Source: Trichobilharzia regenti
Lineage: Eukaryota > Platyhelminthes > Trematoda > Strigeidida > Schistosomatidae
Assembly (NCBI GenBank): GCA_944472135.2
Contig: OX235263.1
Span: 88,320,721 to 88,384,720, forward strand
Direction: 5' to 3'
Length of the DNA stretch: 64,000 nucleotides
Part shown: positions 20,880 through 31,179 of the stretch, piece after piece
How positions within the stretch are numbered: the stretch's first letter is position 1
How the letters are laid out: the number at the start of each line of letters is the position of its first letter
The notes under the pieces: generated by a model
What the model saw: only the letters and a program-made list of their open reading frames with translations
Database searches by the model: none
Told to the model about the DNA's origin: nothing
Made by a program: the position numbers and the translations under genes

Positions 20880-21290
20880 ACGAGGGGAGGGAAGAGTTGT
20901 TGATGGTGTTATGACCAAAACCAACTAGTTGTGCTGTGTAGTGTGGAAACCGACTTCTGCGTCCTACTGTATGCATAGATAACTATAACTTCCTTGAGAC
21001 ACCCAGCGTTATATAGAACTTTGCAAAAACGTCGCAAAAAAAGACCGTTATTTTTCGTTAGATCTACGTGTGGTTCTATTCAACAACAACAACAACAACA
21101 GTAACAACATCAAAAACTCAAAGTTATCTCAACAGGAAATATGTAACAGCAGAAGGCAAGCAAGACTCTGAAGCTAAGGTATATTTTCGAGTGATCAAAC
21201 CACAGTTTCTAATGCAGTATGGAACTTTGGGAATAGTAGTATTCTGACGTTAACACCAACAAATACAACGGTTCTAGCTGTGAGAATAAT
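20880..21290. mobile_element. Probable LTR of Gypsy-like remnant
   Basis: The segment 21140-21210 (GTAACAGCAGAAGGC, GAAGCTAAGGTATATTTTCG, TGATCAAAC) recurs in direct orientation at 21757-21825 on the far side of a Gypsy-like internal fragment, as expected for paired LTRs. It contains (CAA)n at 21082-21105. A related copy may lie at 2360-2620. Confidence 0.5.
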
Positions 21291-21756
21291 ATTTCATTGG
21301 AAGCCATAGCCTGTATCGTCCTCCCACCATCAAATACTTTCGACTGAAGGTGGTTCAATCTTCTCGGTGCTGGCGTCTTTGTTTGCTACTCTTGCTGTGT
21401 CCATTTCAGGAGGTCACTAATGTTCCCCCCCGCGATTCTCTCTGTTTGCATTTCTGATTGTAAATACACCTGACCACGTCTCACGGTGACGGTGTATGGC
21501 CCTTCCAACGTTAGAAGCAGTTTGCGTGACCCTAGTTGGCACGTATTCGCCGGTATTTTGCCTCATATAATATTATATGCTGCCATCGTCCGACCTCTCA
21601 GCAGTGTTCCAAGTAACAGCCTCATCGCTGATGGATCTTGAACACCAGTCAACTGCTAAACAGCCTCTAAGTCCTGCCAGGAGATCCATATGTCTCCTGC
21701 TTCAAAAACTGCAGGGCATAGGCTGTTTATTTGTTGGCACACAGAGACATCCAGGG
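21290..21756 (-). pseudogene. Gypsy-like internal fragment
   Basis: The minus strand has broken frames ALQFLKQETYGS near 21690-21720 and YTVTVRRGQVYLQSEMQ near 21440-21500. It aligns over its length with the internal part (43024-43388) of the two-LTR element, where the same TYGS and SEMQ strings occur. It probably derives from the 3' end of pol or a neighbouring frame. I cannot assign the domain. Multiple stops. Confidence 0.55.
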
Positions 21757-21840
21757 TAACAGCAGAAGGCGAAACACGGAAGCCAAGGTATACCTTCAGT
21801 TTGATCAAACAGCTGATTATATATATATATATATCTAGGC
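21757..21840. mobile_element. Second LTR copy, truncated
   Basis: A direct repeat of 21140-21210, about 70 bp, that decays into (AT)n at 21818-21834. It is immediately followed by the family A composite insertion. Confidence 0.45.
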
Positions 21841-21887
21841 GACAAGCATCAGCATTTAATTTGTAGATGGTGACTAGCAGTGGAATC

Positions 21888-21954
21888 TAGGATAACGCGC
21901 ATTTTGTCCTATTTGGGACTCGTAGTCAGCTGGATGTGCCTGCATTTCTCAGTG
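21888..21954 (-). ncRNA. Hammerhead remnant, left arm
   Basis: The minus strand reads GCAGGCACATCCAGCTGACT, then ACGAGTCCC, GGAC, then AAAA in place of GAAA. The core is lengthened by three bases and G12 is lost. Stem I is well kept. Confidence 0.65.
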
Positions 21955-22194
21955 AATGATGATGTTCACACTGGAGCTCGAACCCAATGCCCATAGTTTC
22001 AAACGCCAGCTGAAGCGTTATCCACTAGACCACTTGGGTGACGAGAGCCACTTCTTGTGCAATGGGTCCTATTGATTTAATTGAATTTGAGATTTTCCCG
22101 TCGACTGATTGGACCGAAGTGCTCGGTCTCAGGTTGACATGTCAGCTTCTGGGTTCGAGTTTCGGTGGGAACATCATCCTTCGCTGAGAAATGC

Positions 22195-22261
22195 AGGTAC
22201 ATTCAGCTATCAACGAGTCCCAAATAGGACGAAATGCGCATTATCCTGGATTCCACTGCTA
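22195..22261 (+). ncRNA. Hammerhead remnant, right arm
   Basis: GCAGGTACATTCAGC, a variant core TATCAACGAG, GTCC/GGAC, GAAA, and ATCCTGGATTCCACTGC. Stem II, GAAA and the cleavage-side strand are intact. The 5' core carries the three-base expansion. Confidence 0.7.
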
Positions 22262-22411
22262 GTCTTCATCCACCAATTATATACTAATTAAATGTCCAGA
22301 CATCGTCAAAGCACCTGCACAAGAAGCCGACGGTCATGTAAGCCTGAGACCGAGCACTTCGGTCCAGTTAATCCACGGGAAAATCTAAAATTCAATTAAG
22401 ACAAGCATCAG

Positions 22412-22982
22412 AGTTATGCATATAAATTTTTATCTTCACTATTTCATGCTAGTATACGTGGCTCACTGCATCAGGAATGCTCATTTGTAAGTGGCACTCA
22501 TTTAAATTGGTGCACTTTGTGTGTGTGTGTGTGTGTAGATGTGAATGTGGGTGTGGAACATCACTCCTAGTCAAACCGCCACTCTACATTCTCATATCCT
22601 CTGCATTATTTTATACTCCACCCCCACGCATCAAACAAAAAAAACACATTTAAATAATACCAAAATCAATGCGAGACAAACAAAAGTATTTAAATAATTT
22701 AAAAAAAATTTAAACAAAAAATCTTTTTTTTCCTAGAAAAAAATTATTAGTCAATGTAATTTTATTCACTTTGCTCCTTTACATGTCTATACATCAATGA
22801 TGAAATGACCTTAAACCGATAGTTAAAATGAATTTTCAAAAAATGCGCGATTCAAGGTTACATTGAACATTCAATTTTAATGTATTTAAACAAAGTTTTT
22901 TTCTCTACAAAAATGATTGCATGAAGGCAAAAAACGTTATAATAATAATTAGACTGTGTACTTTTTATGTTGAAATTTATGT

Positions 22983-23032
<50 letters not shown>

Positions 23033-23225
23033 GCAGTTCTGCTCGATTAAAAATTACGAATATTTATTTAAAATTACGTATATTGATTGATTCGGTAAGT
23101 GCTTATCTTTTTGTGCATGTGTGTAAATGTCTATCAACAAGTTGGGGCATGTATACACACACACACAAACGACCCTTGTTACATTCTGGTTATTGGACAT
23201 TGAATGAGATTTAAAGCTAAACCTT

Positions 23226-23297
<72 letters not shown>

Positions 23298-23755
23298 CAG
23301 CTGACATATTCACTATAGTTACTTAGTTAGTTATTAATTCCCCCCAAAACTGCGTAGCTAATTTTAGTCTGGTAGCGTAGTGTAGTACAGTTAGTATAAG
23401 CCAATGTGTTGATAAGCCTATTTATAAAAGAAAATTGTGTGTTGAATTATTGGTGAACTGGATATTGGACATCGGCTTTTTTTCTCTGTTGTATTCAGAT
23501 GTAGCCAAACATCATTGCGCGCCTTCTTTCTCTCAATCTCTCTCTCTCGCGCGCTTATCCTGTCAGTTGTTAATAAGGAATGACTACTGAAAATAGACAC
23601 AGTTATTTAAAAATGGTCTAAATGTCAGACATTCTATTTAGGCGCATATATATACTCATATGAGTGGGGTAGTAACACTCTGCATATTGATCGATAGTGA
23701 GTAAAAAAAATGTCTGTTTACTACTAAACAAAAAAGCATGTAGTAGGGTACTGCT
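22412..23755. repeat. AT-rich spacer with GT and TA microsatellites
   Basis: (GT)n at 22517-22538, (TA)n of about 45 bp at 22985-23029, and (TA)n of about 70 bp at 23227-23296. The rest is AT-rich with no recognised element. The minus frame at 23418-23600 shows no motif. Confidence 0.85.
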
Positions 23756-23759
23756 GTCT

Positions 23760-23880
23760 TTGAAATTCGAGTAGTTCTGGGTGGAATACGAGGCTTCAAG
23801 TTTTAGCTATGAAGTTTCACTAGCGATGGTTTACGGGATGGAGTTGTTTGTCTCACGCTCCACCTTTCAACTTAATTTTT
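23760..23880 (-). mobile_element. Family C SINE fragment
   Basis: GGTGGAATACGAGGCTTCAA, GAAGTTTCACTAGCGATGG and TTTACGGGATGGAGTTG follow the order of the 53330-53410 copy. The tRNA-like head is absent. Confidence 0.5.
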
Positions 23881-23904
23881 AGCTTATTGATGTATATGTC
23901 GTCT

Positions 23905-24500
23905 CATCTTAGCATTCATAGGGGGAAACTAATAATGATAACATAAACAAGAAAAAACATAATCCACCTTCTGTTATACCATATATCAGGAGGGGACATC
24001 TGAGACCCTCCCGACAGAGGATTCTTAGTAAAGCAGGAATTAGAGTGGCATTCAAACCTACAAACTCACTCAGGCAGGGATAAGCTCTGAAGGCCAAAAA
24101 CCCTGTCGGTGGACCCAACTAAACAAAATAATAATTGAATTTACAAAATACATTGCAATGACTTTTAGTTGTGGTCAACTATATAGGTCAAACTAGTAGG
24201 TCGGTCGAGGGGTAATCAAATTGTCAGAACATGAGAATTTAGCGCAGAGGTAAGATTGGTTGACCCTGAGAAGATGAGTAATTTATTTAAAAAATGGTCA
24301 GCGATTGCAGTGCCTGCACTAAACACTACCACACAACAGGGAGGTGGGACGGAGTCAAAATTCTAGAAAGTAATGTAGGTAGCTGGAGATGGAGAGAGAG
24401 AGAGGTTGATCACTGAATCCTGCCTGGTTCATCGAGTCTACACCCAACACATGCCCAATAGAAGTGACTCAATGCAAATACCAGAGATATGGAAGATATT
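23905..24500 (+). pseudogene. PLE fragment, connector and GIY-YIG (PLE-3 family)
   Basis: Broken plus frames read GHLRPSRQRILSKAGIRVAF, KPTNSL, IYKIHCNDF, then VDPEKMSN. It aligns closely with 63470-63930, where the same blocks are in better frame (AGIRVAFKPANSLRDKL, IYKIPCNDC). IYK..C..C is the start of the nuclease domain. Stops and short insertions occur throughout. It is a different PLE family from PLE-1 and PLE-2. Confidence 0.8.
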
Positions 24501-24865
24501 ATTACCACCAGTCAGTCAAATCAGAGGAGAATAATAAAAATTCTATTTCAATTCACATATTGTAAAACATTCAATCAAGTTACTTATTTATTTTGATTAT
24601 AAAAACGCTCGTCTTATTTCCCATCTGATTGTATTTGATTGATAACACTCATATTATTATTTCTAAATTTACATTATCTTATATTGATTTTATTCATCAA
24701 ATATCTAATCATCAGTTTCACTCATGTATATAAATGTAGCAAGAAAGTTGTGTGAGTGAGTGACTTGGTATGCTTATGAGTGGCAATAGTTTGTGCTCGA
24801 AACGTGGTCATCAGTAGTAAATATTACACCGTGTGATTTGATGAAAATAAAATTTATCTATAATA
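24500..24865 (+). other. Putative PLE 3' region
   Basis: AT-rich sequence continuing from the nuclease fragment. A CGAAACGTGGTC string at 24798-24809 resembles the 3' half of a minimal hammerhead (GAAAC-GTG-GTC), but no matching core or stem I partner was found upstream. Confidence 0.35.
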
Positions 24866-25029
24866 GAGTTATATTCTAAGAGCTAAATTGAACGAGGTCT
24901 GTATCAGGTGTATGATCTAAGGGATTAGACAAACACACCCAATTAAGCTCCCTCCCCAAACCTATTAACTATAATGAGCGATTTAAATTTTAAATGCCCG
25001 GTTGTTTCACTGAATGTAAAATTATAAAC

Positions 25030-25320
25030 CAGAAACAGTTAGGGAACAGCACCAAGGTCAAACGACCTTGAACTAACCAATCAGATTGTTCGACATTAAA
25101 AACGGATGTTTCTCATAATCATCGTCGCAAATTCCATCCTGTGTCAAGTTAAGCTTAATGTAAGTTTAAGATAGGGTTATGATTAATGTCAGGGTGAAAC
25201 GTGCAACGAAGATTATAAAAAGCATCCATTTGTAGTGCCAAGCGATCTGATTGGTTGGTTCAAGGTCATTTGACTTTGGCGCCTATTCTTAACTGTTGCT
25301 CTTTAACTTATAGAGGTTAT
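25030..25320. repeat. Inverted-repeat element with ~105-bp arms
   Basis: The left arm (about 25030-25140: CAAGGTCAAACGACCTTGAA, CCAATCAGATTG) and right arm (about 25205-25315, reverse complement CAAATGACCTTGAACCAACC, AATCAGATCG) are imperfect inverted copies around a roughly 60-bp centre. No coding capacity. It could be a MITE-like DNA element or another inverted retroposed pair. Confidence 0.6.
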
Positions 25321-25559
25321 ACTTACCTGAAAAATAAACAAACGCACAGATAAACTTCAATCGATGGTTTAGGCATAAAGAAATTAAGTAGATTTTAGTT
25401 GAGAGAAGAGAACTTAATTAAGTACTACACTAATGAGTACTGTTCTTGCCTAGTTTACTACCTTTCTAGTTTAACCAGCTGTTCCTAAGCCCTGGAAAAG
25501 AGAGAAGGCTGAGTGTATGGGACTAGCGGTCTTAGTCCAGATAACCCCTCCAATCGCTA

Positions 25560-25848
25560 CAGAAATTTCAAACCACAGGGGAAAAAGCCTGAAATCTGAA
25601 GGAGGTCGCTTCCCCCTCAGTTATTTGGCTAAGAAGAATCTTTTCAACTACAGACAGTTGACACTGATGAGGATGTCGAAACCACCCAGGATAGGAAAGG
25701 CTGGATAGACCTTCATCAATCTGAAATCACTTTGGAAATCTTCTCCATTCCGCCTTAACATAAACAACAAAATTCGGATTTTCAACACCAACGTTAAGTC
25801 AATCAGTCAGTCAGTAAGTTAGTTCTTCTTTTTAGGTCAAAAAATTGG
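25560..25848 (+). pseudogene. RTE-type LINE fragment
   Basis: Contains DEDVETTQDRK and the AACAACAAAATTCGGATTTTC block equivalent to 32010-32060. It is joined tail-to-tail with the opposed RTE fragment that follows. Confidence 0.6.
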
Positions 25849-25849
25849 C

Positions 25850-26110
25850 AGCACCCCTAACAGACCAGTACAGACCTTTCTTTAATTAACAACTGCTTAC
25901 TTCATCCATTCTGTTGCTTGTGGTTGAAATGATTTTTCCTAGACAGATAACTGATAGAGGCAACCTCTGTCAAATCTCTCCCGTTGATGATGATTCATGC
26001 TGCTGCTGGTGGTGGTGGTTGGTTATCTTCATCACCTCCACCTCCTCTATGCTCACTTGGAGTCCTGTCTTCACCGCCTGATCGTGTCTTCAACAGGCTT
26101 ATTGGTTTTC
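25850..26110 (-). pseudogene. RTE-type LINE fragment, opposed
   Basis: The minus strand reads the VKTGLQVSIEE, then MKITNQPPP block, then ASISYLGKIISTTSNRMDE, the part of RTE just upstream of the preceding plus-strand fragment. Two adjacent RTE segments lying in opposite orientation suggest an inversion during or after insertion. Confidence 0.6.
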
Positions 26111-26114
26111 TTCG

Positions 26115-26925
26115 AATATCTGTGACATCAGATATAAATCATCCACACGCAAAATCCAAATTTTTTAGAGTCTTATTAAAGAAAACGTTAACTATCTTAA
26201 AAATGCACATGTTTAGGTACATAAATCGAGAGAAGAAAAAAAAATAATAAAAAAATAAAAATAAACATTATTTTTCAAAAAGGAAAACTGTTAAATTTTT
26301 ATAATAGCCATCATGTGACACATATATAACATAAATGTATGCATATATCGTAAAATAAAATTAATTACAGTAATTATACTCTTAAAAACAAGTCCACTAA
26401 TGTATGAACACAAGTTGTTATTTATTTATTTATTTATGGATTCATTCATTTATCTATTTATTGTTAAAAATGTTTTGTTTAAATCATCACGAAGTATTCA
26501 ACGTTCAATGTTACATTGAAAGTAAACGATGTCAACTACATACACATTCATTCACACACACACACACTCTGCACACACGGTTATTGATTGCTTTCTTCGT
26601 TACATAAGGAAGCAGTGAAGAGTTTCAGAGTTCTCAACTTCCTAACAACTTCCTCCAGTCACTAAACATCAATTCAGTGTAATTGTAAGTCGCCTAGTTT
26701 GGTAAATATCTATGACAAAATCTAACTGACGCAATTCTAATCAGTAAGGTAACACTGTTAAAGACTAGGCACATGGCATGGGTTACTTTCCCAGCACTAC
26801 TCTCATAGTGACTCATTAGTGAATATATATCACAGTCCTACAGGAATGGATTTGTGATGATAACATCTCCAACCGTAGGTTATACACCCTAATCAAAGTT
26901 GACAATGAGTAAGCAAACTAGTGTT
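26115..26925. other. AT-rich spacer; possible family E SINE scrap at 26740-26910
   Basis: No gene. The segment CTCATAGTGACTCATTAGTG, then CACAGTCCTACAGGAATGG vaguely resembles a family E head. The support is weak. Confidence 0.35.
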
Positions 26926-26929
26926 GGTT

Positions 26930-27145
26930 TGAAGGGAGTTTTGATTCGATTTCTTCATGAGGTGACATTGTTTAGAGAACCATTGAAATACCAGCAGGGA
27001 GTACTGGAAAAATGTTTCGATCGTTTTTGAAACTCTTCAAAACAGTGGGAGTGAGGCACCTATGAGCCTACTGGCGATTAAGCCGAAGACATTCGGGTTA
27101 CAAAAACAGTCCGTTGAGTACTCTACTACTCGGTTGGAATTCAAT
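26930..27145 (-). mobile_element. Family B SINE, decayed minus copy
   Basis: TGTTGGTTTGAAGGGAG, TTCTTCATGAGGTGACATTG, GGGAGTACTGGAAAAATG and GAAACTCTTCAAAACAG follow the tail-to-ribozyme order of minus copies. It ends at the junction with the RTE fragment. Confidence 0.55.
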
Positions 27146-27545
27146 AACTTATTGATTAACAGTTGTCTTCGCTCAATACTCAAGACCGAATGGCCTGCCA
27201 GAAAAGATCAGCAATAGGGATCTCTGGCAATGAGCGAACCAACCAGGAACCGATTGTGAAACAAATAGGCAGGAAGAAATGGAGATGGATTGGCTGGCCA
27301 TACGCTGAGGAAACCATCAAGTGACATCACACTCCAAGCCATGGCTCGAGTGGAACCCAAAAGGGAAGCGGTGAGTTGGTCGTCAATGGGAGGGTGACTT
27401 GGAGGAGGTCATGTGAAGAGGGGATGAAAGCATGTGAGCAGACTTGAAGCCAGGTAAAAACTTTAGCAGAGAACCGAACGCAGTGTGGGCTTGGGAGGCT
27501 GAAGCCCTATGTTCCTCTAGGAATTAAAGGATATAATAATAATTA
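27145..27545 (+). pseudogene. RTE-type LINE 3' end
   Basis: Frameshifted but close to 32130-32510: LINSCLRSILK, GHTLRKPSSDITLQA. The tail GAAGCCCTATGTTCCTC, then TTAAAGGATATAATAAT is present. Small insertions (for example TGGCTGG for TTGG) break the frame repeatedly. Confidence 0.8.
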
Positions 27546-27571
27546 ATTAACTAAATAAGACGTAAACAGCG

Positions 27572-27622
27572 GAGAAGAAAATTTTCGCTTTTCGACGATT
27601 CATTTTCATAAGCTGCTGACAC
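27572..27622 (-). ncRNA. Hammerhead-like PLE terminal motif
   Basis: The reverse complement gives CAGCAGCTTATGAAAATGAA, TCGTCGAAAAGCG, AAAATTTTCTTCTCCGCTG. The CAGC/GCTG closing pair, the GAAA box and a self-complementary AAAATTTT arm are kept. Confidence 0.5.
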
Positions 27623-28770
27623 AGTCGGAATTATATTTAACAAATAATTCACAAGGTAATCAATCAGATACCGGTGAAATTTTTCCCCGAAAATGTATTA
27701 CATCATGTAAGTTGTAATCTAGAAGGGGATAACTAGATGAAAATTAGAAGAGGGGAGCAGAATTTGGGATCACTTAGTAAGTGTGAGAAAATGACTAATC
27801 AATATAATTGTGTAGAGTGAAAAAAAACTAGTGGAGAGACGATAAAGTGTTTTTATATGAAATCTGTGTGAAAAAGCAATGCAATCGATAAACAGTAATG
27901 GAGAATAATAATGGTAAACTTACACAGTAAAATGAAGCAAAATTATAGTTAGAAAATTACTACGGCCACAGTAAGGCGAGTGACTATATGCAGTGCTTTT
28001 TAAGGCAGAGGCCCGATTTTAGATCCCGAATAGCCAGGGATTCAGCTTTATGTAGGGATGGCGTATTCGAAGCCCTTTCGTACGACATTGTGGGACTCAT
28101 GCAAATGGAAGTGTTCAATGTCTTTATTCGACAAGATGTTCGAAGATTGAGCCGCTAGTATTCTTCTCTTCTCCTCTGGCTAGCCAAGTTAGACAGTGTT
28201 ACAGAATACTTTTGAGGAATTGACTCTGCATAAGGCAGGTATACTTTACTCCACACGAACAAGTAAATAAACTGACAAATACACATTGATGTGGTCAAAA
28301 GCGGCATCTTATCATCCTTAACGTTAGACTAGATTACTTGTCTGCTAGCGAATGTGGAGAATGTTAATTGTAAAATGACACCAATTTATGAAAAAGTACA
28401 ACTTTCCCCGTTTTATTAGCTACCAGTGATATAAAGTTTGTAAAAAATTCAAATAATTCCAATGTAGATCTTTTTATTGAATGCTATACTTTTAAAAGCC
28501 TCAATCGTTCAAAAGTAAAAAACGATATAAACAACTTGTCTACTAACATAGAATTAAAGTAGGCTAAAACTATTGTTGAAAATATTTTTGTCGTGAAAAT
28601 ATGAAATAGATGATTTTACGGATATGTTCTCAAAGTGTGCAGTCGACTGATTTAGGAATAATTATAAAGACCGTTGCAGAAAAGAAGAACAAAATTTTTT
28701 CCTTTCGACGAAGTCAACGTCAACTTGGCTGTACATTCGTGTATTTATAGTAGATGGATAAGAAAGCCGC
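27575..28770 (-). mobile_element. PLE remnant with hammerhead-like motif at both ends
   Basis: The minus strand from 28390 to 27990 carries a decayed GIY-YIG region (PHQCVFVSLFTCSCGVKYTC, then SGSIFEHLVE) and the C-terminal KAESLAIRDLKSGLCL. A terminal motif lies upstream at 28680-28745 and another downstream at 27572-27622, both in minus orientation. That resembles direct-repeat ends (pseudo-LTRs) around a deleted PLE. Confidence 0.65.
28680..28745 (-). ncRNA. Hammerhead-like PLE terminal motif
   Basis: The reverse complement reads TGTACAGCCAAGTTGACGTT, then GACTTCGTCGAAAGG. GACG/CGTC forms a 4-bp stem beside GAAA, in the same register as GATG/CATC in the copy at 20731. Confidence 0.5.
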
Positions 28771-28774
28771 AGAA

Positions 28775-29345
28775 TTATTTCTGGTCAAAAGTTTAATGAA
28801 TAAAATTACAAAGGGTAACAATCAAGAAGATCGGGTAGAAAAGACATAATAAGATCAGAACTACTAAAAGATTTGACTGCTTGTAGAATTACAAATTAAA
28901 AACGCTGTAATAACAAATTAGGCAGCAAGTTTTGAGTGAAATCAAAGCATCCAGGAATAAATGATGCTAAAGCCTACGCTTTGTATTCAAAAGAAATACA
29001 TCCAAACGTTATTCCTTACCGTGGCCATTATGAAAAGTCAGTCTTATCAACAGATTTTACCTTTCTTATCCAATATTTTTGTTCATTTCCGCTAATTTTA
29101 GATTTTTTAAATTCCTTTCTGAATTGCCAGATCTGTATTTTTATCCCAGCCTTCCGCCTACTTTGTCATTACAAAGCCTTTAATCCGTCATTCCACAAAA
29201 ACAGCCGGGTTTTTCAGTAATTCTGTTCTTATGACGTCTTCTTTACCAGGTAGTCTTGTTTAATACACTCTGTAATTTTATCAAGCTAACCTTTTACTAA
29301 AACGAGGGGCTGTATAACTCATTTCATAAGAGCAATCGAATTGGT
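28775..29345. other. Intergenic, unassigned 94-codon frame
   Basis: 28775-28930 continues homology with the PLE terminal flank at 20500-20730. A plus frame of 94 codons (28936-29220) has no motif I recognise. It could be decayed retroelement. Confidence 0.4.
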
Positions 29346-29349
29346 GGAT

Positions 29350-29674
29350 ACAATTAGAAGTATTGGTTTTGTAGGGATTTTTTTTGATTGAACGGAGGAT
29401 TTCACCATCAGCTGACATCAGTTAGAGAACCACTGGAAAAACTGCCAGAGAGTACTGGACAGCCGTTTCGTCCTAGTTTGGGACGCACCCACCAACAGAG
29501 TTCCAACCCAGGACCTTCTGGTTACAAGGCGATCGCGCTCGTAGACCATTGAGGCACTGGAACCCGATCCACTAGTCGTTGAATTCTAACTTCTGCCAAT
29601 TCAGGACATAGCCTGACCACTTCACAACGTCTTTTTCTTTGATGAGTTACTGCCTCATCTTCAACAATTAGAAG
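29350..29674 (-). mobile_element. Family B SINE monomer, minus, 11-bp TSD
   Basis: The TSD ACAATTAGAAG lies at 29350-29360 and 29664-29674. Inside, minus strand: 5' block (GATGAGGCAGTAACTCATC), A-box, B-box, ribozyme region lacking its 5' core (GGTGCGTCCCAAACTAGG), GAAAC and tail. It is a simple single-unit retroposition and a useful contrast with the inverted copies. Confidence 0.85.
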
Positions 29675-29877
29675 GAGCTGGCTAGTTTAGGTAGTTCATC
29701 TTTCAATTAGGGAGTCACCACCGATTGTGTATGACTTGATTTTTCTTTCTCCGGAGCATCCTCTACCAGTCCTTCTAAATCATCTATCGGGTACCAAACA
29801 AATTGCCACAAACATCCAGGTACTACATACTCAAAACAACAGAGGGTATATAGTGATTCGCTTTAAAACAACCGGTG

Positions 29878-29878
<1 letters not shown>

Positions 29879-29916
<38 letters not shown>
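29879..29916. repeat. (GT)n microsatellite
   Basis: About 38 bp of GT repeat giving a VCVCVC translation on the plus strand. Confidence 0.95.
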
Positions 29917-29918
<2 letters not shown>

Positions 29919-30002
29919 AGAAACTGGTCCAACCAGCCAGTACTACTGCCTTGGCTTGCCTTCGGTGAAGATTATAAATTCATGAATTCTGTTTTATTAT
30001 TT

Positions 30003-30410
30003 GTTTGTTTGATTGCATGGAGGATGAAAATTAATCTGATGCTCACTAGCGACTGGCCTTAATCAGGCAGTTAACTTGGGGTTCTAATGGGAAGCCATGA
30101 CCAGTAGGGTACAGCAGGTTGAAGATGAGGCAGAAAATCATCGAAGAAGACATTGCGAAATGGTCACGCCATGTCGTGAATAGGCAGAAGTTAGAATTCA
30201 AGGACCATGGGATCTGGTCCCAGTAGCTCAGTGGTCTACGAGCTCGCCTTGTAACCAGAAGGTCCTCGGTTCGAACCCCTGTGGTAGGTGAGTACTGTTG
30301 ATGAGTTCCAAACTAGGAAGAAACAGCTGTTCAGTACTCCCAGGTTTTCCAGTGGTCCTCTAACTGATGTCAGCTCATGATGAAATCCTCTATGCAATCT
30401 ATTTATCTGT
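30003..30410 (+). mobile_element. Family B SINE with short inverted 5' tail
   Basis: It starts with an inverted scrap of the tail (TGATTGCATGGAGGAT) and then a full plus unit: ATTAATCTGATGCTCACTAG 5' block, A-box (AGTAGCTCAGTGGTCTACG), B-box (GGTTCGAACCCC), ribozyme at 30292-30337 and tail ATCCTCTATGCAATC. The outer ends are complementary to each other. Confidence 0.8.
30292..30337 (+). ncRNA. Hammerhead, family B type
   Basis: Stem I GTACTG/CAGTAC is perfect. The core TTGATGA differs from CTGATGA only at C3. Stem II TTCC/GGAA, GAAA, and stem III ACAGCTGT follow, with U at the cleavage position. The C3 change should impair activity. Confidence 0.65.
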
Positions 30411-30774
30411 CTTAAAATAATTTACGTTCGCATCACCACTGAGGTTAATATTCTCTGGCTGGTCATTGTTCTTTATTACCTCGAAAGACCAACTCTTGAG
30501 TCTGACTGATTGCATATGTATCTTTCAATTTACTAGCACATCAAGCTATTCAAGTCGTTTGATGCGACTTGATAGAATAATATCCTACCTGGATGCGTAG
30601 TGACAACAGTAGATCGATTATGAAAGCGGAATAATTGAGAATCTTTTCACTGCTGAACACTAAGTTCCAAAAGATGCCGTATTCATGGTCACTTATCACC
30701 GAGATCCTAGCTGTCTACATGGATAAGACAATGTGGAGATTATAAATTCATGAATTCTGTTTTATTATTTTATC

Positions 30775-31125
30775 GAATTTGTCTGTCTGATATTCAATGT
30801 ATAGTGTTATATTGATGCTATTGAACTGTCATCCATTGGTATTATTATTATTATTATTAATTCGATGTTATTTAAACAACATTCATGGCGTTGATAACCC
30901 TCATTCTTTCATTATTAATGGATGCGTATAACTGTAGGACCCGATGAAGAGCAAGTTATCGCAAAAAATATTCTTTGTTCAGTAACCTTCCGTTTAAAAA
31001 AAAAATTCAGTCGGCATTTTGAATCAGTGCAAGTGTCTGTATTTTGTTTAAACTCTGGTCTCTTTGCATAAGTTGTATAATGTGTTGATTAATTTAATGT
31101 CTGTATTCACCAAAAAATTGTGGAA
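30775..31125. other. Intergenic; possible retroelement end
   Basis: Contains (ATT)n at 30840-30858 and a string CCGATGAAGAGCAAGTTATC with GCAAAAAATATTCTTTG at 30940-30990. A related string is at 34350-34390. Unassigned. Confidence 0.4.
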
Positions 31126-31179
31126 CACTCTTGCAGCTGAAGAGAAACTAACGAAACAAATAATCATAAGGGGGCTTTA

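Larger units (their letters stand above)
21841..22411. mobile_element. Family A SINE inverted composite with perfect 12-bp TSD
   Basis: The TSD GACAAGCATCAG lies at 21841-21852 and 22400-22411. The left arm (21853-22146) is minus strand: ribozyme, B-box, A-box, the unit junction (CTTGTGCAATGGG) and the tail of a preceding unit. The right arm (22147-22399) is plus strand, beginning at the B-box and reading through the ribozyme and complete 3' tail. One TSD around two opposed arms means a single insertion of the whole structure. It overlies the end of the Gypsy-like remnant. Confidence 0.9.
29969..30770. repeat. 34-bp direct duplication flanking 734 bp
   Basis: An exact 34-bp string (beginning AGATTATAAATTCATGAATT) is present at 29969-30002 and 30737-30770. 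The enclosed segment holds a family B SINE (30003-30410) and about 320 bp of unrecognised sequence. It is longer than a normal retroposon TSD. Confidence 0.8.

Noticed and set aside
23909..24118. Minus-strand frame of 69 codons (similar one at 63368-63577)
   Set aside because: Both are antisense shadows of the plus-strand PLE connector and nuclease remnants, which explains why they look alike.
24798..24830. Minimal hammerhead with GAAACGTGGTC in the PLE 3' region
   Set aside because: No CTGANGA core or stem I partner could be matched upstream, so no ribozyme was called.
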